Of a stretch of 64,000 nt of DNA, positions 1 through 8,818 are shown piece by piece. Every line of letters begins with the position of its first letter. Position 1 is the first letter of the stretch. The translations under genes and the position numbers were made by a program. The notes beneath the pieces are model-generated. The model saw nothing but the letters and a program-made list of their open reading frames with translations. It made no database searches and was not told the DNA's origin. Source of the DNA: JADZAI01 sp046348585 (GTDB taxonomy: Bacteria > Pseudomonadota > Alphaproteobacteria > Micropepsales > Micropepsaceae); the NCBI GenBank assembly GCA_046348585.1, contig JAXMDZ010000005.1, forward strand, positions 1-64,000, given 5' to 3'.

Positions 1-683
1 CGGCCGGTATAGGACTTGATGAGGCGGGAGAGCGTGGTGCGCACGTCCGCCTCCGACCCTGCGCGGCCGGGCACGAAGACGTTGGTGGAATCGCAGGTCA
101 TCGCCAGCACGCCCTCGTCGCCGAGGCGGCGCAGCGCCTCCTCGTCGGTCGTCTCGCCGAGCAGCGGGTCGGGGTCGATCTTCCAGTCGCCGGTATTGAG
201 GATCGTGCCGAGCGGCGTGCGGATGGCGACGGCGTTTGGTTCCGGGATCGAGTGGGTGAGCGTGATCAGCTCGATCTGGAAAGGCGTCAGGTCGATCATG
301 CCGCCCAGTTCGACGATCGTCACGCGGGCGTCCACGTCCGCTTCCTCAAGCTTCGCCCGCACCAGCGCCGCCGTGAAGGGCGTCGCGTAGATCGGGCAGC
401 GCAGTTGCGGCCACAGATGGGCGACCGCGCCGATATGGTCCTCGTGCGCGTGGGTGAGGATGATGCCGAGCAGATCGCGGCGGCGCTCTGCGATGAAGCG
501 GATGTCGGGCATGATGACATCGACGCCCGGCGTCAGTTCGTCGCCGAAGGTGATGCCGAGATCGACGATGATCCACTTGCGCCGTTCGGCCGGGCCGAAG
601 CCGTAGAGATTGAGGTTCATCCCGATCTCGCCCGAGCCGCCCAGCGGCAGAAAGACGAGTTCGGTTTCGCTGGTCGGCTTCAT
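1..683 (-). CDS. rnj: Ribonuclease J, N-terminal part (cut by window edge)
   Basis: The minus frame from ATG at 683 is open for 227 codons to the window edge; the C-terminal half is missing. The translation is a metallo-beta-lactamase/beta-CASP nuclease of the RNase J family. It has an early LPLGGSGEIGMN segment, the metal-binding signature THAHEDHIGA near residue 80 and GDWKID near residue 165. RNase J is a cytoplasmic 5'-to-3' exo/endoribonuclease for mRNA decay and rRNA maturation. Its ATG overlaps the coaX stop (TGATG at 680-683), so it is probably the distal gene of the nuo-birA-coaX-rnj run, an order familiar in alphaproteobacteria. Confidence 0.93.
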   Translation of the reverse strand, partial: MKPTSETELVFLPLGGSGEIGMNLNLYGFGPAERRKWIIVDLGITFGDELTPGVDVIMPDIRFIAERRRDLLGIILTHAHEDHIGAVAHLWPQLRCPIYATPFTAALVRAKLEEADVDARVTIVELGGMIDLTPFQIELITLTHSIPEPNAVAIRTPLGTILNTGDWKIDPDPLLGETTDEEALRRLGDEGVLAMTCDSTNVFVPGRAGSEADVRTTLSRLIKSYTG

Positions 684-1489
684 GCCGGGTCGGCCGGATC
701 GACCAGCGGCGGGCCGCTGTTGTGGTGGTTGCGCGCCCAGATGTAGCGCAGGCCCCGGATCGTCAGATCGCCGTCGATCTCGTCGATCGCCGTCGTGGAA
801 TGGCGGAAGAGATTGGCGAGGCCGCCGGTGCCGATAACCTTCATCCTGGTGCCGAGTTCGGCCTGGATGCGGGCGACGAGGCCCTCGATCATCGCGATAT
901 AGCCCCAGAACACGCCCGACTGCATGGCCGGGATGGTGTCGCGTCCGACGACGCTCTGCGGCCGCTCGATGGCGATGCGGGGAAGCTGGGCCGCCGCCTG
1001 ATGCAGCGCCTCCATCGAAAGGTTCACGCCCGGCGCGATGATGCCGCCTTCATAGGCGCCGTCCGCGCCCACGATGTCGAAAGTCGTCGCCGTGCCGAAA
1101 TCGATGAGGATGAGATTGCCGCCGTAATCGGCATGGGCGGCGACGGCGTTGACCAGGCGGTCGGCGCCGACGGCCCGCGGCCGGTCGGTGCGGATCTCGA
1201 TGCCGAGATCGACATTGTCCTCGCCCACCACCAGCGGCTCGCGCTTGAGGTATTTGCGGCAGAGGCGCTGAAGGTTGAACAGGGCCTGCGGCACCACGGT
1301 CGCGATGATCGCGCCGTCGATGTCGGAGGCCTTGAGGCCCTGAAGCTCCATGAGCTGGGCGAGCCACACATAGTACTCGTCGGCCGTGCGGCCTTCCTTG
1401 GTCGAGGCGCGGAACTGCGCCAGCGTGCGGTCGCCATCGGTGATGGCGAAGACGATGTTGGTGTTGCCGGCGTCGATCGCGAGGAGCAT
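680..1489 (-). CDS. coaX: Type III pantothenate kinase
   Basis: This 269-aa protein should phosphorylate pantothenate, the first step of coenzyme A synthesis. Type III features are the N-terminal phosphate-binding motif DAGNTNIVFAI, GADRLVNAVAA near residue 100, the IDFGTATTFD motif near residue 125 and GGIIAPG. Length is usual for CoaX. It ends in a TGATG overlap with rnj and starts about 60 bp after birA in the same direction. No competing CoaA-type gene is seen in the window. Confidence 0.95.
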   Translation of the reverse strand: MLLAIDAGNTNIVFAITDGDRTLAQFRASTKEGRTADEYYVWLAQLMELQGLKASDIDGAIIATVVPQALFNLQRLCRKYLKREPLVVGEDNVDLGIEIRTDRPRAVGADRLVNAVAAHADYGGNLILIDFGTATTFDIVGADGAYEGGIIAPGVNLSMEALHQAAAQLPRIAIERPQSVVGRDTIPAMQSGVFWGYIAMIEGLVARIQAELGTRMKVIGTGGLANLFRHSTTAIDEIDGDLTIRGLRYIWARNHHNSGPPLVDPADPA

Positions 1490-1551
1490 GGGCGTCTTCT
1501 ACAGCATTCCCCGGCGGTGTGCGCGGGGCTTGGACGGGGATCGCCGGGCGG

Positions 1552-2304
1552 TCATGCCGCGACCGGAAAGACGTCGCCGGCGGCGACGAGCCGGATGCCG
1601 CCGGACGGCAGGCGGGCGATGAGCGCGCCGGTGTCGGTGAGGCCCTCGAAGCGGGCGGTGAAGGTTTCGTCCGGCAACTGCACGCGCACGTCGCGGCCGA
1701 TGCCGTGGGCGCGGGCGAGCCAGGCCTCGCGCGTGGGGCCGAAGCCCCGCCCCTGCCAGTCCTCGAAGCGGCGCTTCCAGGCGTTGGCGAGGACGCCGAG
1801 CGCGATGTCGGGATCGGGCGCGAGGCCGGTGACCGAGCGGACCGAGGCGGTCGGATAGGGCGTGTCGTCCGGGCTGGCGGCGAGGTTGACGCCGAAGCCG
1901 ACCAGCAGCCAGTCGAGCGTGCCGTCGGCGCGCCCGGCCGAATCCGGCAGGACGCCGGCCGCCTTGCGCCCGTCGAGCAGCGGGTCGTTCGGCCATTTCA
2001 GCGTGCAATGGCCGGGGGCGCAGCGGTCGAGCAGATCGGCGACTGCGAGCGCCGCGACGAAGGAGATTTGCGGCGCATCGGCGATGGCGATGGCGGGCCG
2101 CATCAGCACGGTCGCCATGAGGTTGCCCTCGGGCGACGACCAGCCGCGGCCGCGCCGCCCGTGGCCGGCGGTCTGGCGGCGGGCGACGATCCACACCGGG
2201 CCGCGTTCGCCCGCCTGAGCGCGGCGGCGCGCCTCGGACTGCGTGGAGTCGATCTCGTCGAAGACTTCGAGGTCGAAGTCCGCCGGCCAGGGTTCCGGCG
2301 TCAC
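1552..2304 (-). CDS. birA: Biotin--[acetyl-CoA-carboxylase] ligase
   Basis: This 250-aa protein has the biotin protein ligase catalytic core: the substrate-binding segment DEIDSTQSEA, the biotinyl-AMP loop GRRGRGWSSPEGNL and the KWPND motif. There is no N-terminal winged helix, so it is a monofunctional ligase without the E. coli-type biotin repressor domain. I chose the GTG at 2304 because it overlaps the nuoN stop (GTGA) and gives the right length. The open frame runs further upstream inside nuoN, but that part is arginine-rich shadow sequence. Confidence 0.93.
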   Translation of the reverse strand: MTPEPWPADFDLEVFDEIDSTQSEARRRAQAGERGPVWIVARRQTAGHGRRGRGWSSPEGNLMATVLMRPAIAIADAPQISFVAALAVADLLDRCAPGHCTLKWPNDPLLDGRKAAGVLPDSAGRADGTLDWLLVGFGVNLAASPDDTPYPTASVRSVTGLAPDPDIALGVLANAWKRRFEDWQGRGFGPTREAWLARAHGIGRDVRVQLPDETFTARFEGLTDTGALIARLPSGGIRLVAAGDVFPVAA

Positions 2305-3743
2305 TTCACCAGCGCCGCCGCCGCCGTCGCGGCCCAGCCGACCAGAATGCCGGGGACGATCACCATGGCGAGGCTGAAGGCCATCGAGCCGCCGAGGACC
2401 GCGCGCAATTGCAGGCCCATCGCGGGCTCGAACGGTTTGCCCGGCTCGCCGTTGATCATCAGCATCACGAGGCGGACATAGTAGAACGCGCCGACCACGC
2501 TGGTCAGGATGCCGATGACGGCGAGCGGCCAGAGGCCCTGCTCCACCGCCGCGCCGAAGACGTAGAACTTGCCGAAGAAGCCCGGCAGCGGCGGCAGGCC
2601 GACATAGGAAAAGAGCAGCACGATCCAGCACAGCGCCAGAAGCGGCCGGGTCGCCATGAGGCCGGAAAGATCCTCGATCCGTTCGGCCTGTCCGTCGGCG
2701 CGGCGCATGGCGAGAATGCAGACGAAGACGCCCGCCGTCATCACCACATAGATCGCCATGAAGACCAGCACGGCGGCGATGCCCTGCTCCGTGCCCGCCG
2801 CGACGCCGACCAGCGCATAGCCGATATTGCCGATGGAGCTGTAGGCCATCAGGCGCTTGATGTTGGTCTGGCCGATCGCCGCGAACGCGCCCAGCGCCAT
2901 CGAGGCGATGGAGATGAAGGTGACGATCTGACGCCAGTCGGCGATCGCGCCCGGCAAGGCGTCGAAGAGGACGCGCAGCATCAGGGCGATCGCGGCGGCC
3001 TTGGGCGCGCCGGCGAAGAAGGCGGTGACCGGGGTCGGCGCGCCCTCGTAGACGTCGGGCGTCCACATGTGGAACGGCACGGCCGAAATCTTGAAGGCGA
3101 GGCCCGCCATGACGAAGACTATGCCGATGACGACGCCGAGATTGCGACCGCCCTCGACCGCCGTCTGGATGCCGTCGAAGGCGACGGTGCCCGAGAAGCC
3201 GTAGATCAGGCTGGAGCCATAGAGCAGCAGGCAGGACGAGAGCGCGCCCAGCACGAAGTATTTGAGGCCGGCTTCGGTCGCCTTCACCGAGTCGCGGTTG
3301 AAGGCGGCGAGCACATAGAGCGACAGCGACTGGAGTTCGAGGCCGACATAGAGCGACATCAGACCGCCGGCCGAAATCATCATCAGCATGCCGAGGGTCG
3401 CGAAGACCATCAGCGGCGCGAACTCGAAGCGGGCGATCTTCTCGCGGTCGAAGAAGCGGGTGGAAAGCAGGATCGAGAGAGACGCGCCGAGCAGCACCAG
3501 CAGCTTGGCGAAGCGGGTGAAATCGTTGATCACCAGCGCCTTCGAGAAGGCGGTCGCCTCCACGCCCATCGGCTGACGCCAGATGAGGAAGGCGGCGGCG
3601 GCGAACAGCACGACGGCCAGCATGTTGACGAGGCCCGGGCGGTTCTGCGCCGCGAAAGCGCCGAACATCAGAACGACCATGCCGCCGGCCGCCAGGATCA
3701 GCTCCGGCAGCGCGAGCATCAGATCGGCGTGAAGCGTTTCCAT
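2301..3743 (-). CDS. nuoN: NADH-quinone oxidoreductase subunit N
   Basis: This 480-aa antiporter-like membrane subunit of complex I belongs to the proton_antipo_M family with about 14 predicted helices. Recognisable segments are SLYVGLELQSLSLYVL near residue 125, KISAVPFHMWTPDVYEGAPT near residue 230 and the NIKRLMAYSSIGNIGYAL block. The start is the ATG at 3743, which overlaps the nuoM stop (TGATG). An in-frame extension upstream to 3932 reads through the nuoM end and is rejected as the start. Confidence 0.95.
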   Translation of the reverse strand: METLHADLMLALPELILAAGGMVVLMFGAFAAQNRPGLVNMLAVVLFAAAAFLIWRQPMGVEATAFSKALVINDFTRFAKLLVLLGASLSILLSTRFFDREKIARFEFAPLMVFATLGMLMMISAGGLMSLYVGLELQSLSLYVLAAFNRDSVKATEAGLKYFVLGALSSCLLLYGSSLIYGFSGTVAFDGIQTAVEGGRNLGVVIGIVFVMAGLAFKISAVPFHMWTPDVYEGAPTPVTAFFAGAPKAAAIALMLRVLFDALPGAIADWRQIVTFISIASMALGAFAAIGQTNIKRLMAYSSIGNIGYALVGVAAGTEQGIAAVLVFMAIYVVMTAGVFVCILAMRRADGQAERIEDLSGLMATRPLLALCWIVLLFSYVGLPPLPGFFGKFYVFGAAVEQGLWPLAVIGILTSVVGAFYYVRLVMLMINGEPGKPFEPAMGLQLRAVLGGSMAFSLAMVIVPGILVGWAATAAAALVK

Positions 3744-5323
3744 CAGTGCTGTCCTTCCGCCGGCGCGTTCGCCGCCGTGCTCGCCATCGTGCCCGGCCTC
3801 GCCTTCCGGCGCGGCGACAGGTTCCGACACCGCCACGGGGCCTTGGGCGCGGCGACGCCCATGTCGTCGATGAGGTGCTGAACGGCCGGCCCGGTGACGT
3901 GGAGCACGCCGCCCGGCTGAACGCCGAACCACACGGTCGCGGCGATCAGCGGCGCGATGGTCAGGATCTCGCGCAGGTTGAGATCTGAATGGTCGCCAGC
4001 TCCGGCTTCACCAGCGCGCCGAAGACGACGCGGCGGTAGAGATAGAGCGCATAGGCCGCCGACAGGATGACGCCGGTCGCCGCGCCGATCGCTACCCAGG
4101 TGTTCGCCTGGAAGGCGCCGGCCATGGTCAGGAACTCGCCGACGAAGCCCGAGGTTCCCGGCAGGCCGACATTCGCCATCGTGAAGACGAGGAAGGCGAA
4201 GGCGTAGATCGGCATGCGGTTGACGAGGCCGCCATAGGCCGCGATCTCGCGCGTGCATCCGGTCGTAGATGACGCCGACCGCAAGGAACAGCGCGGCCGA
4301 GACGAAGCCGTGGCTGATCATCTGGAAGATCGCGCCGTCGACGCCCTGACGGTTCAGCGTGAAGATGCCCATGGTCACGAAGCCCATATGGGCGACCGAC
4401 GAATAGGCGATGAGCTTCTTGATGTCCTCCTGCGCCAGGGCGACCAGCGAGGTGTAGACGATCGCCACCACCGAGAGCGCGAAGACGAGCGGTGCGAACT
4501 CGACCGAGGCGAGCGGGAACATCGGCAGCGAGAAGCGCAGGAAACCGTAGCCGCCCATCTTCAGCAGGATGCCGGCGAGGATGACGGAGCCGGCGGTCGG
4601 GGCCTCGACGTGGGCGTCGGGAAGCCAGGTGTGGACCGGCCACATCGGCATCTTGACCGCGAACGAGGCGAAGAAGGCGAGCCATAGCCATGTCTGCGCT
4701 TCGGCCGCGAAGTCATGGTCCATCAGCTTCACGATGTCGGTCGTGCCCGCCGCGCCCCACATATACAGGATCGCGATCAGCATCAGGACCGAGCCGAGCA
4801 GCGTGTAGAGGAAGAACTTGTAGGTCGCATAGACCCGCCGCTTGCCGCCCCACACGCCGATGATGATGAACATCGGGATCAGGCCGCCTTCGAAGAAGAC
4901 GTAGAAGACGACGAGATCGAGCGCGCAGAAGACGCCGATCATCAGCGTTTCGAGCACGAGGAAGGCGATCATGTAGTGCTTGACCCGCACCTCGATCGAA
5001 CTCCACGAGCACAGGATCGCCGCCGGCATCAGGAAGGCGGTGAGCACCACGAACAGCACCGAAATGCCGTCGACGCCCATCTTGTAGGAGACGCCGCCGC
5101 CGAGCCAGGGCGCCTCCTCGACCATCTGGAAGCCGGGATTGGCGGGATCGAACTGGACCCAGACCATGACGGCGAAGGCGAAGGTCGCCAGCGTCGTCCA
5201 CAGCGCGACCCATTTGGCGTTGCGGTCGCCCGCCTCGCCTTCGGCCCGGCCGAGCAGGAAAATGAAGAGCGCGCCCGCCAGCGGCAGGAAGGTGACGATC
5301 GAGAGCAGCGGCCAGGAACTCAT
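3743..5323 (-). CDS. nuoM: NADH-quinone oxidoreductase subunit M, with two internal compensating frame shifts
   Basis: This is a proton-pumping antiporter-like subunit of complex I. The single 526-codon frame is good NuoM up to GVIYDRMH, including the KMPMWPVHTWLPDAHVEAPT block, and again from DLNLREIL onward. Between about 4252 and 3986 the NuoM sequence is in another frame: IAAYGGLVNRMPIYAFAF followed by GLPGTSGFVGEF and LYLYRRVVFG. The simplest repair is two bases lost near 4252 (CACACG read as CACG) and one lost near 3985, restoring a 527-aa protein. So about 89 residues of the naive translation are nonsense. The arginine-rich last 30 residues (from 3850) may also be out of frame, but the TGATG junction with nuoN supports the stop used. 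Confidence 0.85.
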   Translation of the reverse strand: MSSWPLLSIVTFLPLAGALFIFLLGRAEGEAGDRNAKWVALWTTLATFAFAVMVWVQFDPANPGFQMVEEAPWLGGGVSYKMGVDGISVLFVVLTAFLMPAAILCSWSSIEVRVKHYMIAFLVLETLMIGVFCALDLVVFYVFFEGGLIPMFIIIGVWGGKRRVYATYKFFLYTLLGSVLMLIAILYMWGAAGTTDIVKLMDHDFAAEAQTWLWLAFFASFAVKMPMWPVHTWLPDAHVEAPTAGSVILAGILLKMGGYGFLRFSLPMFPLASVEFAPLVFALSVVAIVYTSLVALAQEDIKKLIAYSSVAHMGFVTMGIFTLNRQGVDGAIFQMISHGFVSAALFLAVGVIYDRMHARDRGLWRPRQPHADLRLRLPRLHDGECRPAGNLGLRRRVPDHGRRLPGEHLGSDRRGDRRHPVGGLCALSLPPRRLRRAGEAGAGDHSDLNLREILTIAPLIAATVWFGVQPGGVLHVTGPAVQHLIDDMGVAAPKAPWRCRNLSPRRKARPGTMASTAANAPAEGQH

Positions 5324-7320
5324 TTCGGCGCTCCCCCGAACAGCAGCCAGGAGAGCAAGGCGGCCACCCCGATCAGCATGGCGAAGGCGTAGTGGTAGAT
5401 GAAGCCGGTCTGGAGCCGTCCGGCCCGCCCGGCGAGATCCTTGACCCGTGCGGCGACGCCGTCAGGCCCGAAGCCGTCGATCAGCCAGCCGTCCCCGAGC
5501 TTCCACAGCTTTCGGCCGATCCACATCGCGGGCCGCACGAAGAGAAAATCGTAGATCTCGTCGAAGTACCACTTGTTCTTGAGGAAGTTGTAGAGGAGCC
5601 CCTCGCGCGCGGCGAGCGCGGCGGCCCGGTCCGGCCTCAGCAGGAAGTAGTAAGCGGCGATCAGGAAGCCGAGCACGGTGACGGCGAGCGGCGCCCAGAT
5701 CACCCATTCCGGCACCTCGTGGCGCGCGTGCAGCGCGTGGTGGTTCGCGGCCACGAAGATCGAGTCGCGCCAGAAGGCGTGGTTATCGTCGCCGATGAAG
5801 TACGGGTAGAAGAGGAAACCCGCGGCGATCGCGCCGATCGCCAGGACCGCCAGCGGGATCGTCATGGTCAGCGGCGATTCATGCGGCTCGTGGCCGTGGT
5901 CGCCGTGACCGTGATCGTCGTGCGCCGCATGGGCGTGGTGGTCGTCGTGGCCGTGCTTCCACTTGGCTTCGCCGTGGAAGGTCATGAAGGCGAGACGCCA
6001 CGAGTAGAACGAGGTCATCAGCGCCGCCACGATGCCCGCGACGAAGCCGTAGGTGCCGACCCCGCCCGCCGCATAGGCGGTCTCAAGGATCGCGTCCTTC
6101 GAATAGAAGCCCGCGAAACCGCCGACATGCGGGATGCCGAAGCCGATCAGGGCGATCGTGCCGATGGTCATCATGGCATAGGTGAAGGGGATGGCCTTCC
6201 AGATGCCGCCCATCTTCCGCATGTCCTGCTCGTGGTGCATCGCGTGGATGACCGAGCCCGCGCCCAGGAACAGCAGCGCCTTGAAGAAGGCGTGCGTGAA
6301 CAGGTGGAACATCGCCGCCTGATAGGCCGAGACGCCCGCCGCGAAGAACATGTAGCCGAGCTGCGAGCAGGTCGAATAGGCGATGACCCGCTTGATGTCG
6401 TTCTGGAACATGCCGACGGTCGCGGCGAAAAAGGCCGTAGTCGCGCCGATGATGGTGACGAAGGCCAGCGTGTCGGGCGCATACTCGAACATCGGCGAGC
6501 AGCGGCAGACGAGGAAGACGCCCGCCGTCACCATGGTCGCGGCGTGGATGAGCGCCGAGACTGGCGTCGGGCCTTCCATCGCGTCCGGCAGCCAGGTGTG
6601 CAGCAGGAACTGCGCCGACTTGCCCATCGCGCCGATGAAGAGAAGGAAGGTGAGCGTCGTCACCACGTCGAACTGCGCGCCGGCGAATTCGAAGGTGCGG
6701 CCGGCCATCGCCGGAGTGGCGGCGAAGACCTCGTCGAACGAGATCGTCCCGTAAACCGCGAAGATGCCGACGATGCCCAGCGCGAAGCCGAAATCGCCGA
6801 CGCGGTTGACGACGAACGCCTTGATCGCCGCCGCGTTGGCGGAGGGCTTCTGGTACCAGAAGCCGATCAGCAGATAGGAGGCGAGGCCGACGCCTTCCCA
6901 GCCGAAGAAGAGCTGGAGGAAATTGTCGGATGTCACCAGCATCAGCATGGCGAAAGTGAAGAGCGACAGATAGGCGAAGAAGCGCGGGCGGTGCGGATCT
7001 TCGGCCATGTAGCCGATGGAATAGAGATGGACGAGCGAGGAGACCGTGTTCACCACCACCAGCATGACGACGGTGAGCGCATCGAAGCGCAGCGTCCAGC
7101 CGACGCTGAAGAGGCCGGAGGTGATCCAGTCGGCGACCTGAACGGTCTGCGGCTCGCCTTCGTTGAGGCCGATCTGGATGAAGGCGATCCACGAGAGCGC
7201 GGCCGCCGCGCCGAGCAGGCCGGTGGTCACGATCTCGGCCATGCGCGCGCCGATCAGGCGTCCGAAGAAGCCTGCAACGGCGGCGCCCAGCAGGGGCAGG
7301 AAGACGATGGCCGAAAGCAT
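5320..7320 (-). CDS. nuoL: NADH-quinone oxidoreductase subunit L
   Basis: This 666-aa protein is the distal antiporter-like subunit of complex I, with the long lateral C-terminal helix. Diagnostic parts are FFGWEGVGLASYLLIGFWY near residue 140, the AQFLLHTWLPDAMEGPTPVSALIHAATM block near residue 235, and NDIKRVIAYSTCSQLGYMF. A His-rich loop of about 30 residues around 455-485 (HGHDDHHAHAAHDDHG and more) is common in alphaproteobacterial NuoL. It overlaps nuoM by four bases and follows nuoK after 7 bp. The frame is intact. Confidence 0.97.
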   Translation of the reverse strand: MLSAIVFLPLLGAAVAGFFGRLIGARMAEIVTTGLLGAAAALSWIAFIQIGLNEGEPQTVQVADWITSGLFSVGWTLRFDALTVVMLVVVNTVSSLVHLYSIGYMAEDPHRPRFFAYLSLFTFAMLMLVTSDNFLQLFFGWEGVGLASYLLIGFWYQKPSANAAAIKAFVVNRVGDFGFALGIVGIFAVYGTISFDEVFAATPAMAGRTFEFAGAQFDVVTTLTFLLFIGAMGKSAQFLLHTWLPDAMEGPTPVSALIHAATMVTAGVFLVCRCSPMFEYAPDTLAFVTIIGATTAFFAATVGMFQNDIKRVIAYSTCSQLGYMFFAAGVSAYQAAMFHLFTHAFFKALLFLGAGSVIHAMHHEQDMRKMGGIWKAIPFTYAMMTIGTIALIGFGIPHVGGFAGFYSKDAILETAYAAGGVGTYGFVAGIVAALMTSFYSWRLAFMTFHGEAKWKHGHDDHHAHAAHDDHGHGDHGHEPHESPLTMTIPLAVLAIGAIAAGFLFYPYFIGDDNHAFWRDSIFVAANHHALHARHEVPEWVIWAPLAVTVLGFLIAAYYFLLRPDRAAALAAREGLLYNFLKNKWYFDEIYDFLFVRPAMWIGRKLWKLGDGWLIDGFGPDGVAARVKDLAGRAGRLQTGFIYHYAFAMLIGVAALLSWLLFGGAPK

Positions 7321-7327
7321 GGTCGCG

Positions 7328-7636
7328 TCAGCCCTTCATCACGTTGACGTCTTCGACCGCGATGGAGCCGCGGTTGCGGAAGAAGACGACAAGAATGGCG
7401 AGACCGATGGCGGCCTCGGCCGCCGCCACGGTGAGAATGATGAGCGCGAAGACCTGACCCGTCAGGTCGCCCAGCTGGGCCGAGAACGCCACCAGGTTGA
7501 TGTTGACGGCGAGCAGCATCAGCTCGATCGACATCAGGATGACGATGACGTTCTTGCGGTTCACGAAGATGCCGAGCACGCCGATCGTGAAGAGGATCGC
7601 CGCGACGACCAGGTATTGGGGAAGTCCGATCTCCAT
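7328..7636 (-). CDS. nuoK: NADH-quinone oxidoreductase subunit K
   Basis: This 102-aa protein has three transmembrane helices and the NuoK/MnhC-like pattern, including the conserved membrane glutamates in LMSIELMLLAVN and AAAEAAIGLA. It forms part of the proton path between NuoH/J and the antiporter subunits. Length and position between nuoJ (3 bp away) and nuoL (7 bp away) are canonical. Confidence 0.96.
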   Translation of the reverse strand: MEIGLPQYLVVAAILFTIGVLGIFVNRKNVIVILMSIELMLLAVNINLVAFSAQLGDLTGQVFALIILTVAAAEAAIGLAILVVFFRNRGSIAVEDVNVMKG

Positions 7637-7639
7637 GGT

Positions 7640-8245
7640 CTAGAGCCCCTGCCCCGGCTTGACGTCCTTCAGCTCGACCGCATCGGCGCGGCGGCGGCCG
7701 ACCTGCGCGGCGATCGACTGGCGGCGCACGCCCGGACGGGCGCGCAGCGTGAGGACGATCGCGCCGATCATGGCGACCAGCAGCACCAGGCCGGACGCCT
7801 GGAAGACGTAGATGAACTCCGAATACAGCACCCTGCCGATCGCCTCGGTGTTCGAGACGCCGGCCGGCATGGCGGCGGCGACCGCCCCGCCCGCTTCCGG
7901 CGCGAACGACCAGGCGGCCAGCGCCATGCCGATCTCGATCAGCATGATGACGCCGATCAGCGCGCCCAGCGGCACATAGTCGAGAACGCCCTGGCGCAGT
8001 TCGGCGATGTCGATGTCGAGCATCATGACGACGAACAGGAACAGCACCGCGACCGCGCCGACATAGACGACGACCAGGATCATCGCCAGGAACTCGGCCC
8101 CCGCGATCATGAAGATGCCGGCCGCCGAGAAGAAGGCGAGGATGAGGAAGAGCACCGAGTGCACGGGGTTGCGCGACGCCACCACCATCACGGCGGAGGC
8201 GACCGTAACGGCCGCGAACAGGTAAAAGGCGATCGCGATCAGCAT
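7640..8245 (-). CDS. nuoJ: NADH-quinone oxidoreductase subunit J
   Basis: This 201-aa five-helix membrane subunit of complex I shows the typical NuoJ segments NPVHSVLFLILAFFSAAGIF and EFLAMILVVVYVGAVAVLFLFVVMMLDI. The C-terminal tail after the last helix is basic and cytoplasmic. It starts 84 bp after nuoI, the longest gap inside the operon; I see no convincing promoter there. Confidence 0.96.
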   Translation of the reverse strand: MLIAIAFYLFAAVTVASAVMVVASRNPVHSVLFLILAFFSAAGIFMIAGAEFLAMILVVVYVGAVAVLFLFVVMMLDIDIAELRQGVLDYVPLGALIGVIMLIEIGMALAAWSFAPEAGGAVAAAMPAGVSNTEAIGRVLYSEFIYVFQASGLVLLVAMIGAIVLTLRARPGVRRQSIAAQVGRRRADAVELKDVKPGQGL

Positions 8246-8329
8246 CGGCCTGTCTTTTCGTCCCCCAAAGACGCCCGCGGGCGCCTCCTCAGCTTCGTTG
8301 CGGACGCACGGCGCGCGAGGCGCCGGCCC

Positions 8330-8818
8330 TTAGCGATAAGGCGCGTCCAGTTCCAGATTGCGTGCGATCGAACGCTCCCAGCGGTCGCCGTTCGAAAGCA
8401 GCTTCTCCTTGTCGTACATCAGTTCTTCGCGCGTCTCGGCGGCGAACTCGAAGTTCGGGCCTTCGACGATGGCATCGACCGGGCATGCCTCCTGGCAGAA
8501 ACCGCAATAGATGCACTTGAGCATGTCGATGTCGTAGCGCGTGGTGCGGCGGCTGCCGTCCTCGCGCGGTTCGGCCTCGATGGTGATGGCCTGCGCCGGG
8601 CAGATCGCCTCGCACAGCTTACAGGCGATGCAGCGTTCCTCGCCGTTCGGATAGCGGCGCAGCGCATGTTCGCCGCGGAAGCGCGGGCTGAGCGGGCCCT
8701 TTTCGAACGGGTAGTTGATGGTGCGCTTCGGCTTGAAGAAATAACGCATGCCGAGCACGAAGGCCGACGCGAAGTCGGCGAGGAAGACGGCGCGCGCGGT
8801 GCGGTCGAGCCAGGCCAT
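8330..8818 (-). CDS. nuoI: NADH-quinone oxidoreductase subunit I (2x 4Fe-4S)
   Basis: This 162-aa peripheral-arm subunit has two complete 4Fe-4S ligand sets, CIACKLCEAICP and CIYCGFCQEACP, holding clusters N6a and N6b. The N-terminal amphipathic region (GMRYFFKPKRTINYPFEKGPLSPRF) anchors it to the membrane arm. The ATG at 8818 overlaps the nuoH stop (TGATG) and gives the standard length. The open frame continues further upstream inside nuoH, but that part is not NuoI-like. Confidence 0.97.
   Translation of the reverse strand: MAWLDRTARAVFLADFASAFVLGMRYFFKPKRTINYPFEKGPLSPRFRGEHALRRYPNGEERCIACKLCEAICPAQAITIEAEPREDGSRRTTRYDIDMLKCIYCGFCQEACPVDAIVEGPNFEFAAETREELMYDKEKLLSNGDRWERSIARNLELDAPYR

Noticed and set aside
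3743..3855. A third frame shift at the end of nuoM
   Set aside because: Another frame gives a more natural Ala/Glu-rich tail, but it would run into nuoN without a stop; the TGATG junction favours the present end. Left undecided.
3744..3932. A longer nuoN start at 3932
   Set aside because: The extension is Arg/His/Gly-rich and lies within nuoM; the ATG at 3743 overlaps the nuoM stop as in other junctions here.
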